From assembly GCA_963843685.1 (NCBI GenBank), contig CAWJLO010000015.1, forward strand, positions 12,474 to 76,473: 64,000 bases of DNA, written 5' to 3'. Positions 9,971 to 18,900 of the stretch are shown piece by piece. The position numbers were made by a program, and so were the translations under genes. Positions within the stretch are counted from its first letter, which is position 1; every line of letters starts with the position of its first letter. This DNA comes from DASQHL01 sp963843685 (GTDB lineage: Bacteria > Chloroflexota > Dehalococcoidia > DSTF01 > JACRBR01). Under the pieces are notes generated by a model that was given only the letters and a program-made list of their open reading frames with translations, had not been told where the DNA came from and did no database searches.

Positions 9971-10822
9971 GTGGAGCATGGAACGAGGCACCGCGCCGAC
10001 GCGTGCCTGCTGGCACGGTTCGTGGCGGTCGTCCTGGCGCTCGCCGGTGTAGCGTGCGGCGGTGGTTCGGCCCGGCCGACGGCGTCGCTCACGACGACGC
10101 TGACATCCGCGGCGAGCGCAACGAATCTCGTATCGACGGCGACGGGGGCGCCGACGGAGGCGCTCGCGACGAACACGCCCGTGCCGGGGCCGGCGGTGGC
10201 GGTGTACCGGGGGGACCCGAGCCGGCGGGTTGTGGCGCTGACGTTCGACGCGGGGAGCGACGCGGGGCACACGCAGGAGATCCTCGCGACGCTGCGGGCG
10301 GAGCACGTGCGGGCGAGCTTTTCGGTGACGGGGCTGTGGGCGGAGCAGCACCACGACCTGTTGCTGCAGATCGCGGCGGACGGGCACCTGCTGATGAACC
10401 ACTCGTACGACCATGCGTCGTTCACGGGGGTTTCTACGAGCACGCAGGCACTGACGGCGGCGGAGCGGGAGTCGGAGCTGTCGCGGACGGAGACGACGGT
10501 GTATCACCTGTCGGGCCGGACGACGCGGCCGTACTTCCGGCCGCCGTACGGTGACATCGACGAGAGCGTGCTGCGGGACGCGGGTGCGGACGGCTACGGG
10601 ACGGTGGTGATGTGGACGGTGGACACGCTGGGGTGGAACGGGGCGACGGCGGACGAGATCGTGACGCGCTGCCTGGCGCAGGCGGAGCCGGGGGCGATCT
10701 ACGTGATGCACGTGGGGTCGGAGTCGGAGGACGCGGCGGCGTTGGGGCGTGTGATCGACGGGCTGCGGGCGGCGGGGTACGGGTTTGTCGGGATCGACGA
10801 GTTGCTCGCGGGCGGCGGCTAG
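9971..10822 (+). CDS. NodB-type polysaccharide deacetylase, predicted lipoprotein
   Basis: A 283-residue exported deacetylase. The N-terminus has a hydrophobic run ending GVACGGG, with C29 as likely lipobox cysteine, followed by a Thr/Ala-rich linker. NodB motifs are present: LTFDAGSDAG near residue 90 (motif 1, with the usual TFDDG changed to TFDAG), NHSYDH near 143 (metal-binding histidines H144 and H148), and RPPYGD near 190. The second motif-1 aspartate, normally a metal ligand, is replaced by Ala as in a recognised variant group. The likely role is N-deacetylation of cell-wall or exported polysaccharide. Start GTG 9971. The stop overlaps that of the convergent M16 protease gene. Confidence 0.82.
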   Translation: MEHGTRHRADACLLARFVAVVLALAGVACGGGSARPTASLTTTLTSAASATNLVSTATGAPTEALATNTPVPGPAVAVYRGDPSRRVVALTFDAGSDAGHTQEILATLRAEHVRASFSVTGLWAEQHHDLLLQIAADGHLLMNHSYDHASFTGVSTSTQALTAAERESELSRTETTVYHLSGRTTRPYFRPPYGDIDESVLRDAGADGYGTVVMWTVDTLGWNGATADEIVTRCLAQAEPGAIYVMHVGSESEDAAALGRVIDGLRAAGYGFVGIDELLAGGG

Positions 10823-12096
10823 AGCTTGAGGAGGCGGGCGAACTTCGATTCGCTGCGGAAAGGGCCGACGAGGGCCATGGTGAGCTTGCGCTCGTCGAGC
10901 AGGCGCGCGGCGATGCGCTTGACGTCGTCGACCTGGACGGCCTCGATGAGGGCGACGACTTCGTCGGGCGAGCGGATCTCCCCGTTGAGCATCTCCTGGC
11001 CGCCGAGCCAGCCCGAGACGCTGCGGGTGTCCTCCATGCGGAGGAGAAGGCGGCCCTTCGACAGCTCCTTGGCCTTGCGCAGCTCGTCGTCGGTGACGCC
11101 GTCGGCGCGCATCTTCGCCAGCTCGTCCATGAGCGCGCCGGTGGCTTCGACGGCCTTCTTCGGATCGACGCCGGCGTAGACAGCGAAGGAGCCGGTGTCC
11201 AGGTAGTGGCTGGCGTAGCTGTGGACGTCGTAGCAGAGGGCGCGCTTCTCGCGCAGCTCCATGAAGAGGCGGCTGCTCATGCCTTCGCCGAGGATGACGC
11301 TGATCAGGTCGAGGGCGAAGCGGTCCGGGTCCTGATTGGAGAGCGCGTGGACGGCGATCTCGATGTGGGCCTGCTCGGTCCTCTTGTACATGACGGCGAT
11401 GCGTGAGGCGTCCTGGCCATCGACAGCGGGGAACCAGCTGGAGGGGACGCCGCGGCGCCAGTCGCCGAGGGCTTCCTGCATGAAGGCGACGACCTCGTCG
11501 TGCTCGATGGCGCCGGCGACGGCGACGACGATGTTGTTCGGGACGTACTGGCGGTGCATGTAGTCGAGGGTGCCGTCGCGGGTGAGGGCGGTGACGGAGG
11601 CCTCGCTGCCGGCGACGTCGCGGCCGAGGGGCTGGTCGGGCCACATCGTGGCGTCGAGCAGGACGTCGACGAGTTGTGGCGGTGAGTCAGCGATGGAGGC
11701 GAGCTCCTCGATGACGACCTTGCGCTCCTTCTCGAGCTCCTCTCCGGCGATGAGGGGGTTGCGCACCATGTCGGTGAGGACGTCGGCGGCGCGGGAGAAG
11801 TGCGGGCGGGCGACCTTTGCGTAGTAGACGGTGAGCTCGCGGTCGGTGCCGGCGTTCATGACGCCGCCGACGCCATCGATCAGCTCTGAGATCTCCTGTG
11901 GGGTCGGGCGCTTCGTGGTCCCCTTGAAGACGAGGTGCTCGAGCAGATGCGAAATGCCGGCCTCGTCGGGCGCCTCGTAGCGTGAGCCGGCGCCGACGTA
12001 GAGGCTGACGGCGACGGAGCGGGTGCCGGGCATCGACTGGCTGACGATGCGGAGACCGTTTTCAAGAGTGGTGCGCTGGAATTCGGGCGTGTCCAC
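10819..12096 (-). CDS. M16 family zinc metallopeptidase (PqqL/MPP-like)
   Basis: A 425-residue inverzincin peptidase. The zinc motif HLLEH is at residues 50-54 in the context GISHLLEHLVFKGT, and the distal glutamate region KVVIEELASI lies near 125, as expected for M16. The second, inactive half-domain with SRLFMELREKRALCYDVHSY near 285 is also present. The length matches single-chain bacterial processing-peptidase-like members. GTG 12096 has an AAAGGA ribosome site 7 bases upstream. A longer upstream frame is low-complexity and rejected. It probably degrades or trims peptides. The 3' end overlaps the convergent deacetylase gene by 4 bases. Confidence 0.9.
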   Translation of the reverse strand: MDTPEFQRTTLENGLRIVSQSMPGTRSVAVSLYVGAGSRYEAPDEAGISHLLEHLVFKGTTKRPTPQEISELIDGVGGVMNAGTDRELTVYYAKVARPHFSRAADVLTDMVRNPLIAGEELEKERKVVIEELASIADSPPQLVDVLLDATMWPDQPLGRDVAGSEASVTALTRDGTLDYMHRQYVPNNIVVAVAGAIEHDEVVAFMQEALGDWRRGVPSSWFPAVDGQDASRIAVMYKRTEQAHIEIAVHALSNQDPDRFALDLISVILGEGMSSRLFMELREKRALCYDVHSYASHYLDTGSFAVYAGVDPKKAVEATGALMDELAKMRADGVTDDELRKAKELSKGRLLLRMEDTRSVSGWLGGQEMLNGEIRSPDEVVALIEAVQVDDVKRIAARLLDERKLTMALVGPFRSESKFARLLKL

Positions 12097-12266
12097 GTGT
12101 GTCCTTTGAGGTGAGTTCGGGTGACTGCGAAGTGTAGCGCGCGGCGGGCGCTGGCGGTGCCGCGCGTAGCGGGAAGGACGGGAGCCACAGATTCCACGGA
12201 TCAGGTTGGACGTGATTCGGCCATGCGGCGGCCGATGCCGGTAGCCGTCGGATGCCGGGATCGAAA

Positions 12267-12288
12267 GCGCCCGCCGGTGGGCGGGCGC
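12267..12288 (-). terminator. Rho-independent terminator of the CAP lipoprotein gene
   Basis: GCGCCCGCC and GGCGGGCGC form a 9-bp stem with a 4-base loop. On the minus strand the stem is followed by TTTC, about 30 bases past the CAP gene stop. Confidence 0.65.
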
Positions 12289-12317
12289 GGCCTCGATGTT
12301 TGCGTGACGCGGGCGCA

Positions 12318-12824
12318 TCAGCAGGAGTTGTTGCCTTCGAAGACCATGGTGTAGTAGATCCTGCCGTTCGGAGCTTCCGCAACGCCGGTGCCGAAGCGGG
12401 TGTAGTGGCAGTTGAGGATGTTCTCCATGTGCGGCGGGCTGTTCTTCCACATGTTGACGGCAACGTCGGCGGTCTGCGACCAGTCCCAGTTATTCCAGGC
12501 GATGTTCTCGCCGGCGTAGGAGTGGGCGACGCCGTCGGCATCCATGATGCAGACGTAGTTGCAGCCGTCTGGCGGGTTGTGGCTGAAATAGCCCTTGGCG
12601 GCCATGTCCTGGCTGCGCTGTCGGGCGATCTGGACGAGCTGGCTGTCGGGCGTGAGAGGCGGGAGGCCGTGTTCGGCGCGGATCTGGTTGATGCCGCCGT
12701 AGGTCTTCATCTCGGCGTTGACCGCAGGCGTGCAACCGCTGAGGACCGCGATCGCCGCCAGGCCGAAGGCGGCGATGAGGAAGATCTTGCAAGCAGGACG
12801 GCGCCAGACGGCGATTCCGGTCAC
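12318..12824 (-). CDS. CAP/SCP-domain (YkwD-like) lipoprotein
   Basis: A 168-residue exported protein. Its signal peptide ends in the lipobox LSGC (C31). The CAP fold is recognisable: INQIRAEHGLPPL, then ARQRSQDMAAKGYFSHNPP, then SYAGENIAWN and a final VNMWKNSPPHMENIL. The cleft histidines in YFSHN and SPPHM and the glutamate in AGENIA are all present. Bacterial members are cell-surface proteins of mostly unknown activity. Several cysteines outside the lipobox (such as NYVC and NCHY) may form disulphides. Start is GTG 12824, just after GGAGAA. It is followed by a convincing terminator. Confidence 0.88.
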   Translation of the reverse strand: MTGIAVWRRPACKIFLIAAFGLAAIAVLSGCTPAVNAEMKTYGGINQIRAEHGLPPLTPDSQLVQIARQRSQDMAAKGYFSHNPPDGCNYVCIMDADGVAHSYAGENIAWNNWDWSQTADVAVNMWKNSPPHMENILNCHYTRFGTGVAEAPNGRIYYTMVFEGNNSC

Positions 12825-13289
12825 TTCTCCGACTCCTCTTCAGACGAAGCATCGACCGGATAAGGCGGATCTGTTGCCGGAGGGCAGTCGAGATGGGGTA
12901 ACCGTGTGCAGGCAAGCGCCGCGCCCTCAGCCGTCATGCTGACCAAAACACACTCCCTGCGTTTGAGCGCCCGAGCGGCGGTTCGGCAAGCGGCACGCCA
13001 CGGCCGGGCACGTGCTCCGGACCGAGCGAAATCAGCCGATGACGTTACAAATCGTGTGCAGACGCTGGCCCACCACCAGCGGCCCTACGGTAGCACCGAG
13101 CCTATGGTTTGGAAACCCTGAGCGACGCTGACGTAACGCTATGTCTAGTCGTTACGGTAAGTGATCGAATCTGGCTCTGAACGCACCGCAGGTTCGCGCA
13201 CACGGTGGCGGGCTGAATTCACACATTCGATACGCATGACGCGGCAGTCACAACGGTGCAGTCGCGCCTGATGACGGGTGCAGCCAACG
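12825..13289. other. 465-base intergenic region with short inverted repeats
   Basis: No convincing coding frame is seen. The region is less GC-rich than its surroundings. It carries the perfect arms CGTAACG (13132-13138) and CGTTACG (13150-13156), GGTTT-GG-AAACC at 13106-13117, and two copies of CGTGTGCAG (about 12902 and 13052). The arms have no T-runs, so they look more like protein-binding sites than terminators. It should hold the CAP gene promoter (leftward). Confidence 0.4.
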
Positions 13290-14078
13290 TTACATAGGGG
13301 AGGCGAGGAAGCTGTCAAGGATGGCGTTGAACGTCGACGCGCGCTCGAAATAGACCGAGTGGCCGGCCTCGGCGACGCGGGAGATGCGGGCGGTGGGGAC
13401 GCGGCCGGCGAAGATCTCGACGACGGACGGAGGGATCACCACGTCTTCCTCGCCGACGATGCAGAGTACAGGCATGCCCAAGCGCGCGACATCGTCGAGT
13501 GAGGGCGAGCCTGCGTTGCGGAGAAGTTCGCCGAGCTGGGAGCGCTCGCGCGGGGGATTGAGCGCGTCGATCTCGGCGTAGAGGAAGGCGAGATCCGGCC
13601 GCTCGTGCGCCATGCGTGCGCCGGCGGCGGGGTGGACGCCGGGCGGCAGGGCGGGCGGGTGCTGGAGAGCGGCGGACCAGGCGGCAGCGATCTCAGGCGA
13701 CGTGGCGCCGCCGTGGGTGTCGCACATGACGAGACCTTCGACGCGTTCCGGCGATTGAAGGGCGAGGCCGAGGCAGGTCCAGCCGCCCATCGACTGGGCG
13801 ACGAGCGTGGCGCGATCGATGCCGGTGTGATCGAGCAGCACGCGAAGGTCGGACGTGAAGGCGGACCCGCCGGCGCCGGAGTCGTCGCGCGAGAGGCCGA
13901 AGGCGCGGTGGTCGAAGACGAGGCAACAGAAGCGCTCGCGGAAGTGCGGCACCTGTTGCCACCACGAGAGGTGGTTGCCGCCGGCGCCGTGGGCGAAGAC
14001 GATGGCAGGAGCGTCGCCTGGCTTGCGGCCGTGCAGCTCGTAGTAGATGTCGCAGCCGGGAGCGGACGCGTAGGGCAT
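13290..14078 (-). CDS. Alpha/beta hydrolase, serine nucleophile
   Basis: A 262-residue alpha/beta hydrolase. IVFAHGAGGNHLSWW gives the oxyanion hole near residue 30. VAQSMGG holds the nucleophile S96. IVGEEDVVIPP near 222 supplies the acid, and EAGHSVYFE near 245 supplies the histidine, so the triad is complete. It resembles 3-oxoadipate enol-lactonase/epoxide-hydrolase-like enzymes, but the substrate cannot be assigned. It ends just ahead of the long intergenic region. Upstream lies citrate synthase, only 4 bases away, so the two may be cotranscribed. Confidence 0.85.
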   Translation of the reverse strand: MPYASAPGCDIYYELHGRKPGDAPAIVFAHGAGGNHLSWWQQVPHFRERFCCLVFDHRAFGLSRDDSGAGGSAFTSDLRVLLDHTGIDRATLVAQSMGGWTCLGLALQSPERVEGLVMCDTHGGATSPEIAAAWSAALQHPPALPPGVHPAAGARMAHERPDLAFLYAEIDALNPPRERSQLGELLRNAGSPSLDDVARLGMPVLCIVGEEDVVIPPSVVEIFAGRVPTARISRVAEAGHSVYFERASTFNAILDSFLASPM

Positions 14079-14082
14079 CCGA

Positions 14083-15471
14083 TCAGCGGCGGGCGCGGGC
14101 GGCGGCGGCGCGGCCGCGGCTCGGCCGGCGAGTCGCAGCCCGCTTCTTCGCGGCGGGCGCGGACTGCTTCGCCGGGGCGCCGCGCTTCGCGAGCGGGACG
14201 TAGTCGCGGCCGCGGCGGCCGGTGTAGATCTGCCGCGGGCGGGCGATCTTCTGCTCCGGATCGACGATCATCTCGCGCCACTGGGCGACCCAGCCGGCGG
14301 TGCGAGGGATGGCGAAGAGCACCGGGAACATCTCGACCGGGAAGCCGAGCGCCTGGTAGATGATGCCGGAGTAGAAGTCGACGTTGGGGTAGAGCTTGCG
14401 TTCGATGAAGTAGTCGTCCTGGAGGGCGATGCGCTCGAGTTCGAGGGCGATGTCCAGGAGCGGGTTGCGGCCGGTGAGATCGAATACCTCGTCGGCGGTG
14501 CGCTTGATGATCTTGGCGCGCGGGTCGTAGTTCTTGTAGACGCGGTGACCGAAGCCCATGAGGCGACCTTCGCCGCGCTTGAACTTCTTGACGAATTCGG
14601 GAACGCGCTTCTTGTCGCCGATCTCGGCGAGCATACGGAGGACCTCCTCGTTGGCACCGCCGTGGAGCGGGCCGTAGAGGGCGGCGGCTGCGGCGGCGGT
14701 CGCGGAGTAGGGGTCGGGACGCGAGGAGCCGACGGCGCGCATGGCGTTGGCGCTGCAGTTCTGCTCGTGGTCGGCGTGCAAGATGAAGAGGACGTCGATG
14801 GCGCGCTGGAGCACGGGGTCCGGGCGGTAGTTCTTTTCGGCCACCTGGCGCCAGAGCATGCTGCAGAAGTTGCCGGGGAACGAGAGGTCGTTGTCGGGGT
14901 AGATGAAGGGCATGCCGCGGCTGTGGCGGTAGGCGAAGGCGGCGATGGTCGGCATCTTCCCGATGAGGCGCCAGGTCTGGAGATCGCGGGACACCGGATC
15001 GTCGACGTTGCGCGCGTCCGGGTAGTAGGTGGAGAGGGCGCCGATGGTGCCGACGAGCGTGCCCATGGGGTGCGCGTCATAGTTGAATCCATCGACGAAC
15101 TTCTTGATGTTCTCGTGGACCATCGTGTGGTACTTGATGTTGTGCGTCCACTCGTCAAGCTGCTTCGGAGTGGGCAGCTGTCCGTAGATGATGAGATAGG
15201 CGGTCTCGAGGTAGGTGCTCTTTGCGGCGAGCTGTTCGATGGGGTAGCCGCGGTATTCGAGGATGCCCTTGTCGCCGTCGATGAAGGTGATGGCGCTGCG
15301 GCACGATGCGGTGTTCGTAAAGGCGGGGTCGTAGGTCATGAGGCCGAAGTCTTCGGCGTCGGACTTCATCTGGCGGAAGTCCATCGCGCGGACCGTGCCG
15401 TCCTTGATGGGGACCTCGTAGGTCCTGCCGGTGCGGTTGTCCGTGACGGTGAGGGAGTTCTTCTTCGGCAT
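14083..15471 (-). CDS. gltA: Type II citrate synthase with basic C-terminal tail
   Basis: A 462-residue citrate synthase that condenses oxaloacetate and acetyl-CoA at the entry of the TCA cycle. The active-site segments are intact: LHADHEQNCSAN near residue 239, PLHGGANEEV near 278, and MGFGHRVYKNYDPR near 319, with the catalytic aspartate later in NVDFYSG. Domain length and the N-terminal extension match hexameric type II enzymes. After the normal end (RDYVPLAKRG) it adds about 34 residues rich in Ala, Arg and Lys, such as AAKKRAATRRPSRGR, which is unusual. ATG 15471 follows a strong GGAGGT site. Confidence 0.95.
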   Translation of the reverse strand: MPKKNSLTVTDNRTGRTYEVPIKDGTVRAMDFRQMKSDAEDFGLMTYDPAFTNTASCRSAITFIDGDKGILEYRGYPIEQLAAKSTYLETAYLIIYGQLPTPKQLDEWTHNIKYHTMVHENIKKFVDGFNYDAHPMGTLVGTIGALSTYYPDARNVDDPVSRDLQTWRLIGKMPTIAAFAYRHSRGMPFIYPDNDLSFPGNFCSMLWRQVAEKNYRPDPVLQRAIDVLFILHADHEQNCSANAMRAVGSSRPDPYSATAAAAAALYGPLHGGANEEVLRMLAEIGDKKRVPEFVKKFKRGEGRLMGFGHRVYKNYDPRAKIIKRTADEVFDLTGRNPLLDIALELERIALQDDYFIERKLYPNVDFYSGIIYQALGFPVEMFPVLFAIPRTAGWVAQWREMIVDPEQKIARPRQIYTGRRGRDYVPLAKRGAPAKQSAPAAKKRAATRRPSRGRAAAARARR

Positions 15472-15512
15472 GGTGGGACCTCCGATGCGGGCTATCGCCG
15501 CGGGCTGCGGTT

Positions 15513-15523
15513 GCAAAATTTGC
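15513..15523. promoter_or_regulatory. Palindrome GCAAAATTTGC upstream of citrate synthase
   Basis: An 11-base perfect palindrome centred on A, 42 bases upstream of the citrate synthase ATG in an otherwise GC-rich leader. It is a candidate operator. No cognate regulator is identified. Confidence 0.3.
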
Positions 15524-15703
15524 GCGTGGCGCGAAGCCAAGTGAGGATAACATGCGCCGCCGGCCGTACGAGTCACTCGTTGGCTTCACGGTCACGGGAT
15601 TGCGGTGGGTTGGGGATTGCCCATCCGGACGCGAGTCGACCGTCGTACCGGGTGCTGGTAGGATCGTGGCCCGCGTGGGACGGAGAGTGAAGGAGAGACT
15701 GGG

Positions 15704-16651
15704 ATGGAGTACAAGAATCTTGGCCGGTCGGGGCTGCAGGTCTCGGCGGTGGGGTTGGGGTGCAACAACTTCGGGATGCGTATCGACCTGGAGCAGACGA
15801 AGGCGGTCGTGGCGAAGGCGCTGGAGGTGGGGATCAACCTCTTCGACACGGCCGACATCTACGGCGGGCGCGGGAAGAGCGAGGAGTTCCTGGGTCAGGC
15901 GCTGAAGGGGAACCGGCGCAACGCGGTGATCGCGACGAAGTTCACCGGACCGATGGGCGAGGGGCCGCTGTGGTCGGGCGCATCGCGCCGGTACATCTTC
16001 GAGGCGGTGGACGACAGCCTGCGGCGGCTGGGGACAGACTACATCGACCTGTACCAGGTGCACTTCCCGGACGCGAAGACGCCGATCGAGGAGACGATGC
16101 GGGCGCTGGACGACGTGGTGCGCGCGGGGAAGGTGCGGTACGTGGGCTGCTCCAACTTCACGGGGTGGCAGGTGGTGGAGGCGCAGTGGATCGCGCGGGA
16201 GGGGCACCTGACGCCGTTCGTCACGGCGCAGAACCAGTACAACCTGCTGGACCGGCGCGTGGAGCGAGAGCTGATGCCTGCGTGCGCGAAGTACGGGCTG
16301 GGGATCCTGCCGTACTTCCCGCTGGCGAGCGGGTTCCTGAGCGGGAAGTACAAGCACGGCGAGGCGCCGCCCGAGGGGACACGGCTGGCGGCGTGGGGGC
16401 CGCGCGGCCAGGCGATGCTCAGCGAGCAGAACTTCGACGTGCTGGGGCGGTTGGAGGCGTTCGCCTCGGATCGCGGTCACCAGATGATCGACTTGGCGAT
16501 CGGCTGGCTGGCGAGCCACGAGACAGTGCCGTGCGTGATCTCGGGGGCGACCAAGCCGGAGCAGGTGGAGCAGAACGCGAAAGCTGTGGAGTGGAAGCTG
16601 ACGCCGGAGGAGATGGCGGAGGTGGACGGGATCACCAAGCGCGCGGACTAG
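15704..16651 (+). CDS. Aldo/keto reductase
   Basis: A 315-residue NADPH-dependent aldo/keto reductase of the YghZ/Kv-beta-like group. The catalytic tetrad is present: D48 and Y53 in NLFDTADIYGG, K79 in ATKF, and the histidine in YQVHFPD near residue 112. The C-terminal cofactor loop is visible in VISGATKPEQVEQN. It reduces aldehydes or ketones to alcohols. The substrate is unknown. ATG 15704 has an AAGGAGAG ribosome site. It is convergent with the enoyl-CoA hydratase gene across a strong hairpin. Confidence 0.92.
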   Translation: MEYKNLGRSGLQVSAVGLGCNNFGMRIDLEQTKAVVAKALEVGINLFDTADIYGGRGKSEEFLGQALKGNRRNAVIATKFTGPMGEGPLWSGASRRYIFEAVDDSLRRLGTDYIDLYQVHFPDAKTPIEETMRALDDVVRAGKVRYVGCSNFTGWQVVEAQWIAREGHLTPFVTAQNQYNLLDRRVERELMPACAKYGLGILPYFPLASGFLSGKYKHGEAPPEGTRLAAWGPRGQAMLSEQNFDVLGRLEAFASDRGHQMIDLAIGWLASHETVPCVISGATKPEQVEQNAKAVEWKLTPEEMAEVDGITKRAD

Positions 16652-16711
16652 GAACCTGCCGCTCGGCGGGCGCGCCTCTTCCGGGCGCGACCTTTTGTGC
16701 GAAGACGATGA

Positions 16712-16739
16712 CAGGGGCGGCCACACGTGGCCGCCCCTG
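16712..16739. terminator. Bidirectional hairpin terminator
   Basis: A 13-bp stem CAGGGGCGGCCAC/GTGGCCGCCCCTG around an AC centre lies between the convergent aldo/keto reductase and enoyl-CoA hydratase genes. Confidence 0.65.
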
Positions 16740-16749
16740 CGCTTGCCTG

Positions 16750-17550
16750 CTACTGCTGGTCGAGGGGGCGGTCGCTGCCGAGGTACTGGCGCATGAGGCG
16801 CTGGGCGTCGTCGGAGCGCATGGTCTGCCAGAAGGCGCGCTGTTCGAAGCGGAGGCCTTCGAGCAGGGGCATCTCGCTGCCCTGGAGCACGCACTGCTTG
16901 ATCAGGGCGAGGCTGAGGCGCGGACGCGTGGCGAGTTCCTTCGCCAGGGCGAGCGCTTCCGGCATGAGCTGATCGGGTTCGACGGCGCGGTTCGCGAGGC
17001 CGAGTCGCTCGGCGGTGTCGGCGTCTACTGTGCTGCCGAGGAGCATCAGCTCGAGCGCCTTCGCCGTGCCGATGAGGCGCGTCATGCGCTGCGTGCCGCC
17101 GGCGCCGGGGAGGATGCCGACCCGCACCTCCGGCAGGCCGACGACGCCTCCGCGCGCGATGATGCGGAAGTCGCAGGCGAGCGCGAGCTCCCAGCCGCCG
17201 CCCATGGCGGTGCCGTTGACGGCGGCGATGACGGGCTGGGGGAGCGACTGCAGCGCCAGCAGGAGCTGGTGCATGCCGTGGAGCTCGTCGCCGGCGCCGA
17301 TGTTCTCGTGCTCACGCGCGGCGTCCGACGAGACGGCGAGCTCGCCGACGTCGTAGTGCGTGATGAACGTGCCTGAGGCGGCGCCGGTGAGGATGAGGAC
17401 GCGTGTCTCTTCGTCGGCAGCGAGCGCGTCGACGATGGCGCGGAGCTCGGCGACCATGGGGGCGGTGAGGGTGTGGCGGGGCGGGTTATCGAAGGCGACG
17501 ATCATGGTCGTGGCGTCGCGGGTGACGTTGAGGTGCGTGGGGGTGGTCAT
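16750..17550 (-). CDS. Enoyl-CoA hydratase/isomerase (crotonase family)
   Basis: A 266-residue crotonase. The oxyanion-hole segment NGTAMGGGWELALACDF near residue 112 carries one acidic residue. The second is in GLPEVRVGILPGAGGTQR near 138. These are the two glutamates used by hydratases, so hydration of a trans-2-enoyl-CoA in fatty-acid or related beta-oxidation is likely. The usual adenine-binding ASGTFITHYDVGEL segment near 60 differs from the canonical AGxDLK, so substrate preference may be unusual. ATG 17550 follows GAGGAG. Confidence 0.88.
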   Translation of the reverse strand: MTTPTHLNVTRDATTMIVAFDNPPRHTLTAPMVAELRAIVDALAADEETRVLILTGAASGTFITHYDVGELAVSSDAAREHENIGAGDELHGMHQLLLALQSLPQPVIAAVNGTAMGGGWELALACDFRIIARGGVVGLPEVRVGILPGAGGTQRMTRLIGTAKALELMLLGSTVDADTAERLGLANRAVEPDQLMPEALALAKELATRPRLSLALIKQCVLQGSEMPLLEGLRFEQRAFWQTMRSDDAQRLMRQYLGSDRPLDQQ

Positions 17551-17644
17551 GTTCGGCTCCTCGTGCGGCGAGAGACTGTCGAGGCGTCAGCATACGATGC
17601 TCGCCGGTTGACCTCACCCCCGGCCGTCGATGCGGGGGGACGAG

Positions 17645-17670
17645 AAGGGCGGCCACGTTGGGCCGCCCTT
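17645..17670 (-). terminator. GC hairpin AAGGGCGGCC/GGCCGCCCTT
   Basis: A perfect 10-bp stem with an ACGTTG loop. It is the same stem and loop as at 5474-5497 and lies downstream of the ferritin-like gene. Confidence 0.6.
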
Positions 17671-17693
17671 ACGGTGTTCGGCGTCGCGGTCGG

Positions 17694-18788
17694 CTACGGG
17701 TTTTCGACGGCTTCGCGCATGGACTGCGTGACGTGGCCGGCGTGCCCGGTGTAGGTGGATGATTCGAGCGCCTGCAGGTAGCGGGCGAGCTGGGCTTCGC
17801 GCAGCTCCTTGAGGCGCGCCTTGCCTTCGACGACGGTCTTGCCCATGGCGAGGATGAAGGCCTCGCGGGTGGGCGTGTCGCGCTTCATGTCGGCGGCCAT
17901 CATGATCTCGCCGCGCTCGAGCCAGGTGCGGACGTTGAGGCGCTTCTGCTTGTCGCCGTTGAGCAGGTAGTAGCGGAGGTGCTCCACGCCGTAGGCAAGG
18001 TGGCGGCGGAGGTCGGATGCCGTGAGCTCCAGGAGCTGGCGGTCGGCCTGGGAGCGGGCCAGCTTGTCGCTCATCTCGCACAGGGCGAGGAGGAACGACG
18101 TGCGGATGATGTTCATGTAGACGACGAGCTCGGTGAACTTGAATGACGCGTAGACGGTGCGGTTGAAGAAGCCGGGCGTCTGGACGCCGAGGCCGCCGTT
18201 GTTGGAGAGCGCGCGCTTGCGGAACGCCTCGACGTGGCGGGCGTGGTCGAAGACCTGGGTCGCCAGGTAGAGCTTGACCTCGTGGTAGCCGTAGGAGATC
18301 TCCTTCAGCCAGCCCATGAGCACCTGGTTGGAGTTGTAGGCCTGCTCCGAGACGTTGGAGAAGATCTGGTCGAGCGAGGCCTCGATGTGATCGTCGAGGG
18401 GCTCGATGGTGTTCCAGGAGATCTGCGTGGCGGGCTTCCACTGCTCACGGATGCCGGCCTCGTAGAGGTCGGCGGCGTTCTCCGCCCAGACTTCCGCCTT
18501 GTCGTAGATGGTGTACGGGGCGGGGAGGCCCATCATTTCCGAGGGGAATGAGCCGCGCGGCGTGTCGTTCTCGAACTTCCAGTGGTCGGGGGCCCAGCCG
18601 TAGGCGCCGGCGTCGGCGAGACGGAGGGTGAACCCCTCGTCGCCGATGACGGGCTTCGGCGGGCGTTCGGTCGGCACCTTGGCCCACGACATGTCGAGGG
18701 CGGGCGGCGTCATCACGCCGGGGATCTGCGGTGGCGTTACGCCTTCGCCTTCGGGCTTGGCTTCTGTGGTGGTGTCGGTGTCGGCCAT
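17694..18788 (-). CDS. Ferritin-like (R2-type) protein with degenerate metal ligands
   Basis: A 364-residue helical protein, clearly paralogous to the next gene upstream (18901-19983). VFDHARHVEAFRKRAL aligns with MDEARHLDVFRKRAL, and SDLRRHLAYGVEHLRYY aligns with QDESRHVAFGVMHMKYV. Each ExxH motif has lost its glutamate (E to H in the first, E to L in the second), so a normal di-iron centre is unlikely. The N-terminal ~70 residues are Pro-rich and probably flexible. It may be a structural partner of the intact paralog. ATG 18788 follows GAGGA. No characterised function is known to me. Confidence 0.7.
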   Translation of the reverse strand: MADTDTTTEAKPEGEGVTPPQIPGVMTPPALDMSWAKVPTERPPKPVIGDEGFTLRLADAGAYGWAPDHWKFENDTPRGSFPSEMMGLPAPYTIYDKAEVWAENAADLYEAGIREQWKPATQISWNTIEPLDDHIEASLDQIFSNVSEQAYNSNQVLMGWLKEISYGYHEVKLYLATQVFDHARHVEAFRKRALSNNGGLGVQTPGFFNRTVYASFKFTELVVYMNIIRTSFLLALCEMSDKLARSQADRQLLELTASDLRRHLAYGVEHLRYYLLNGDKQKRLNVRTWLERGEIMMAADMKRDTPTREAFILAMGKTVVEGKARLKELREAQLARYLQALESSTYTGHAGHVTQSMREAVENP

Positions 18789-18840
18789 GATGGTTAGTCC
18801 TCAGTTCACTGTTGACGGTTCACAGCGCCGCTTCGTGATG

Positions 18841-18865
18841 AGGGGCACGCTCTTCGCGTGCCCCT
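18841..18865 (-). terminator. Hairpin AGGGGCACGC/GCGTGCCCCT
   Basis: A perfect 10-bp stem with a TCTTC loop between the two ferritin-like genes. It lies just past the stop of the upstream one, implying partly separate transcripts. Confidence 0.6.
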
Positions 18866-18900
18866 GTGTTTCGGGTTGACGATCGCCTCTTGCGATTCCT

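Noticed and set aside
15155..16894. A 579-codon minus-strand frame across the aldo/keto reductase
   Set aside because: It crosses two clear genes in other frames and is Arg/Pro/His-rich low complexity.
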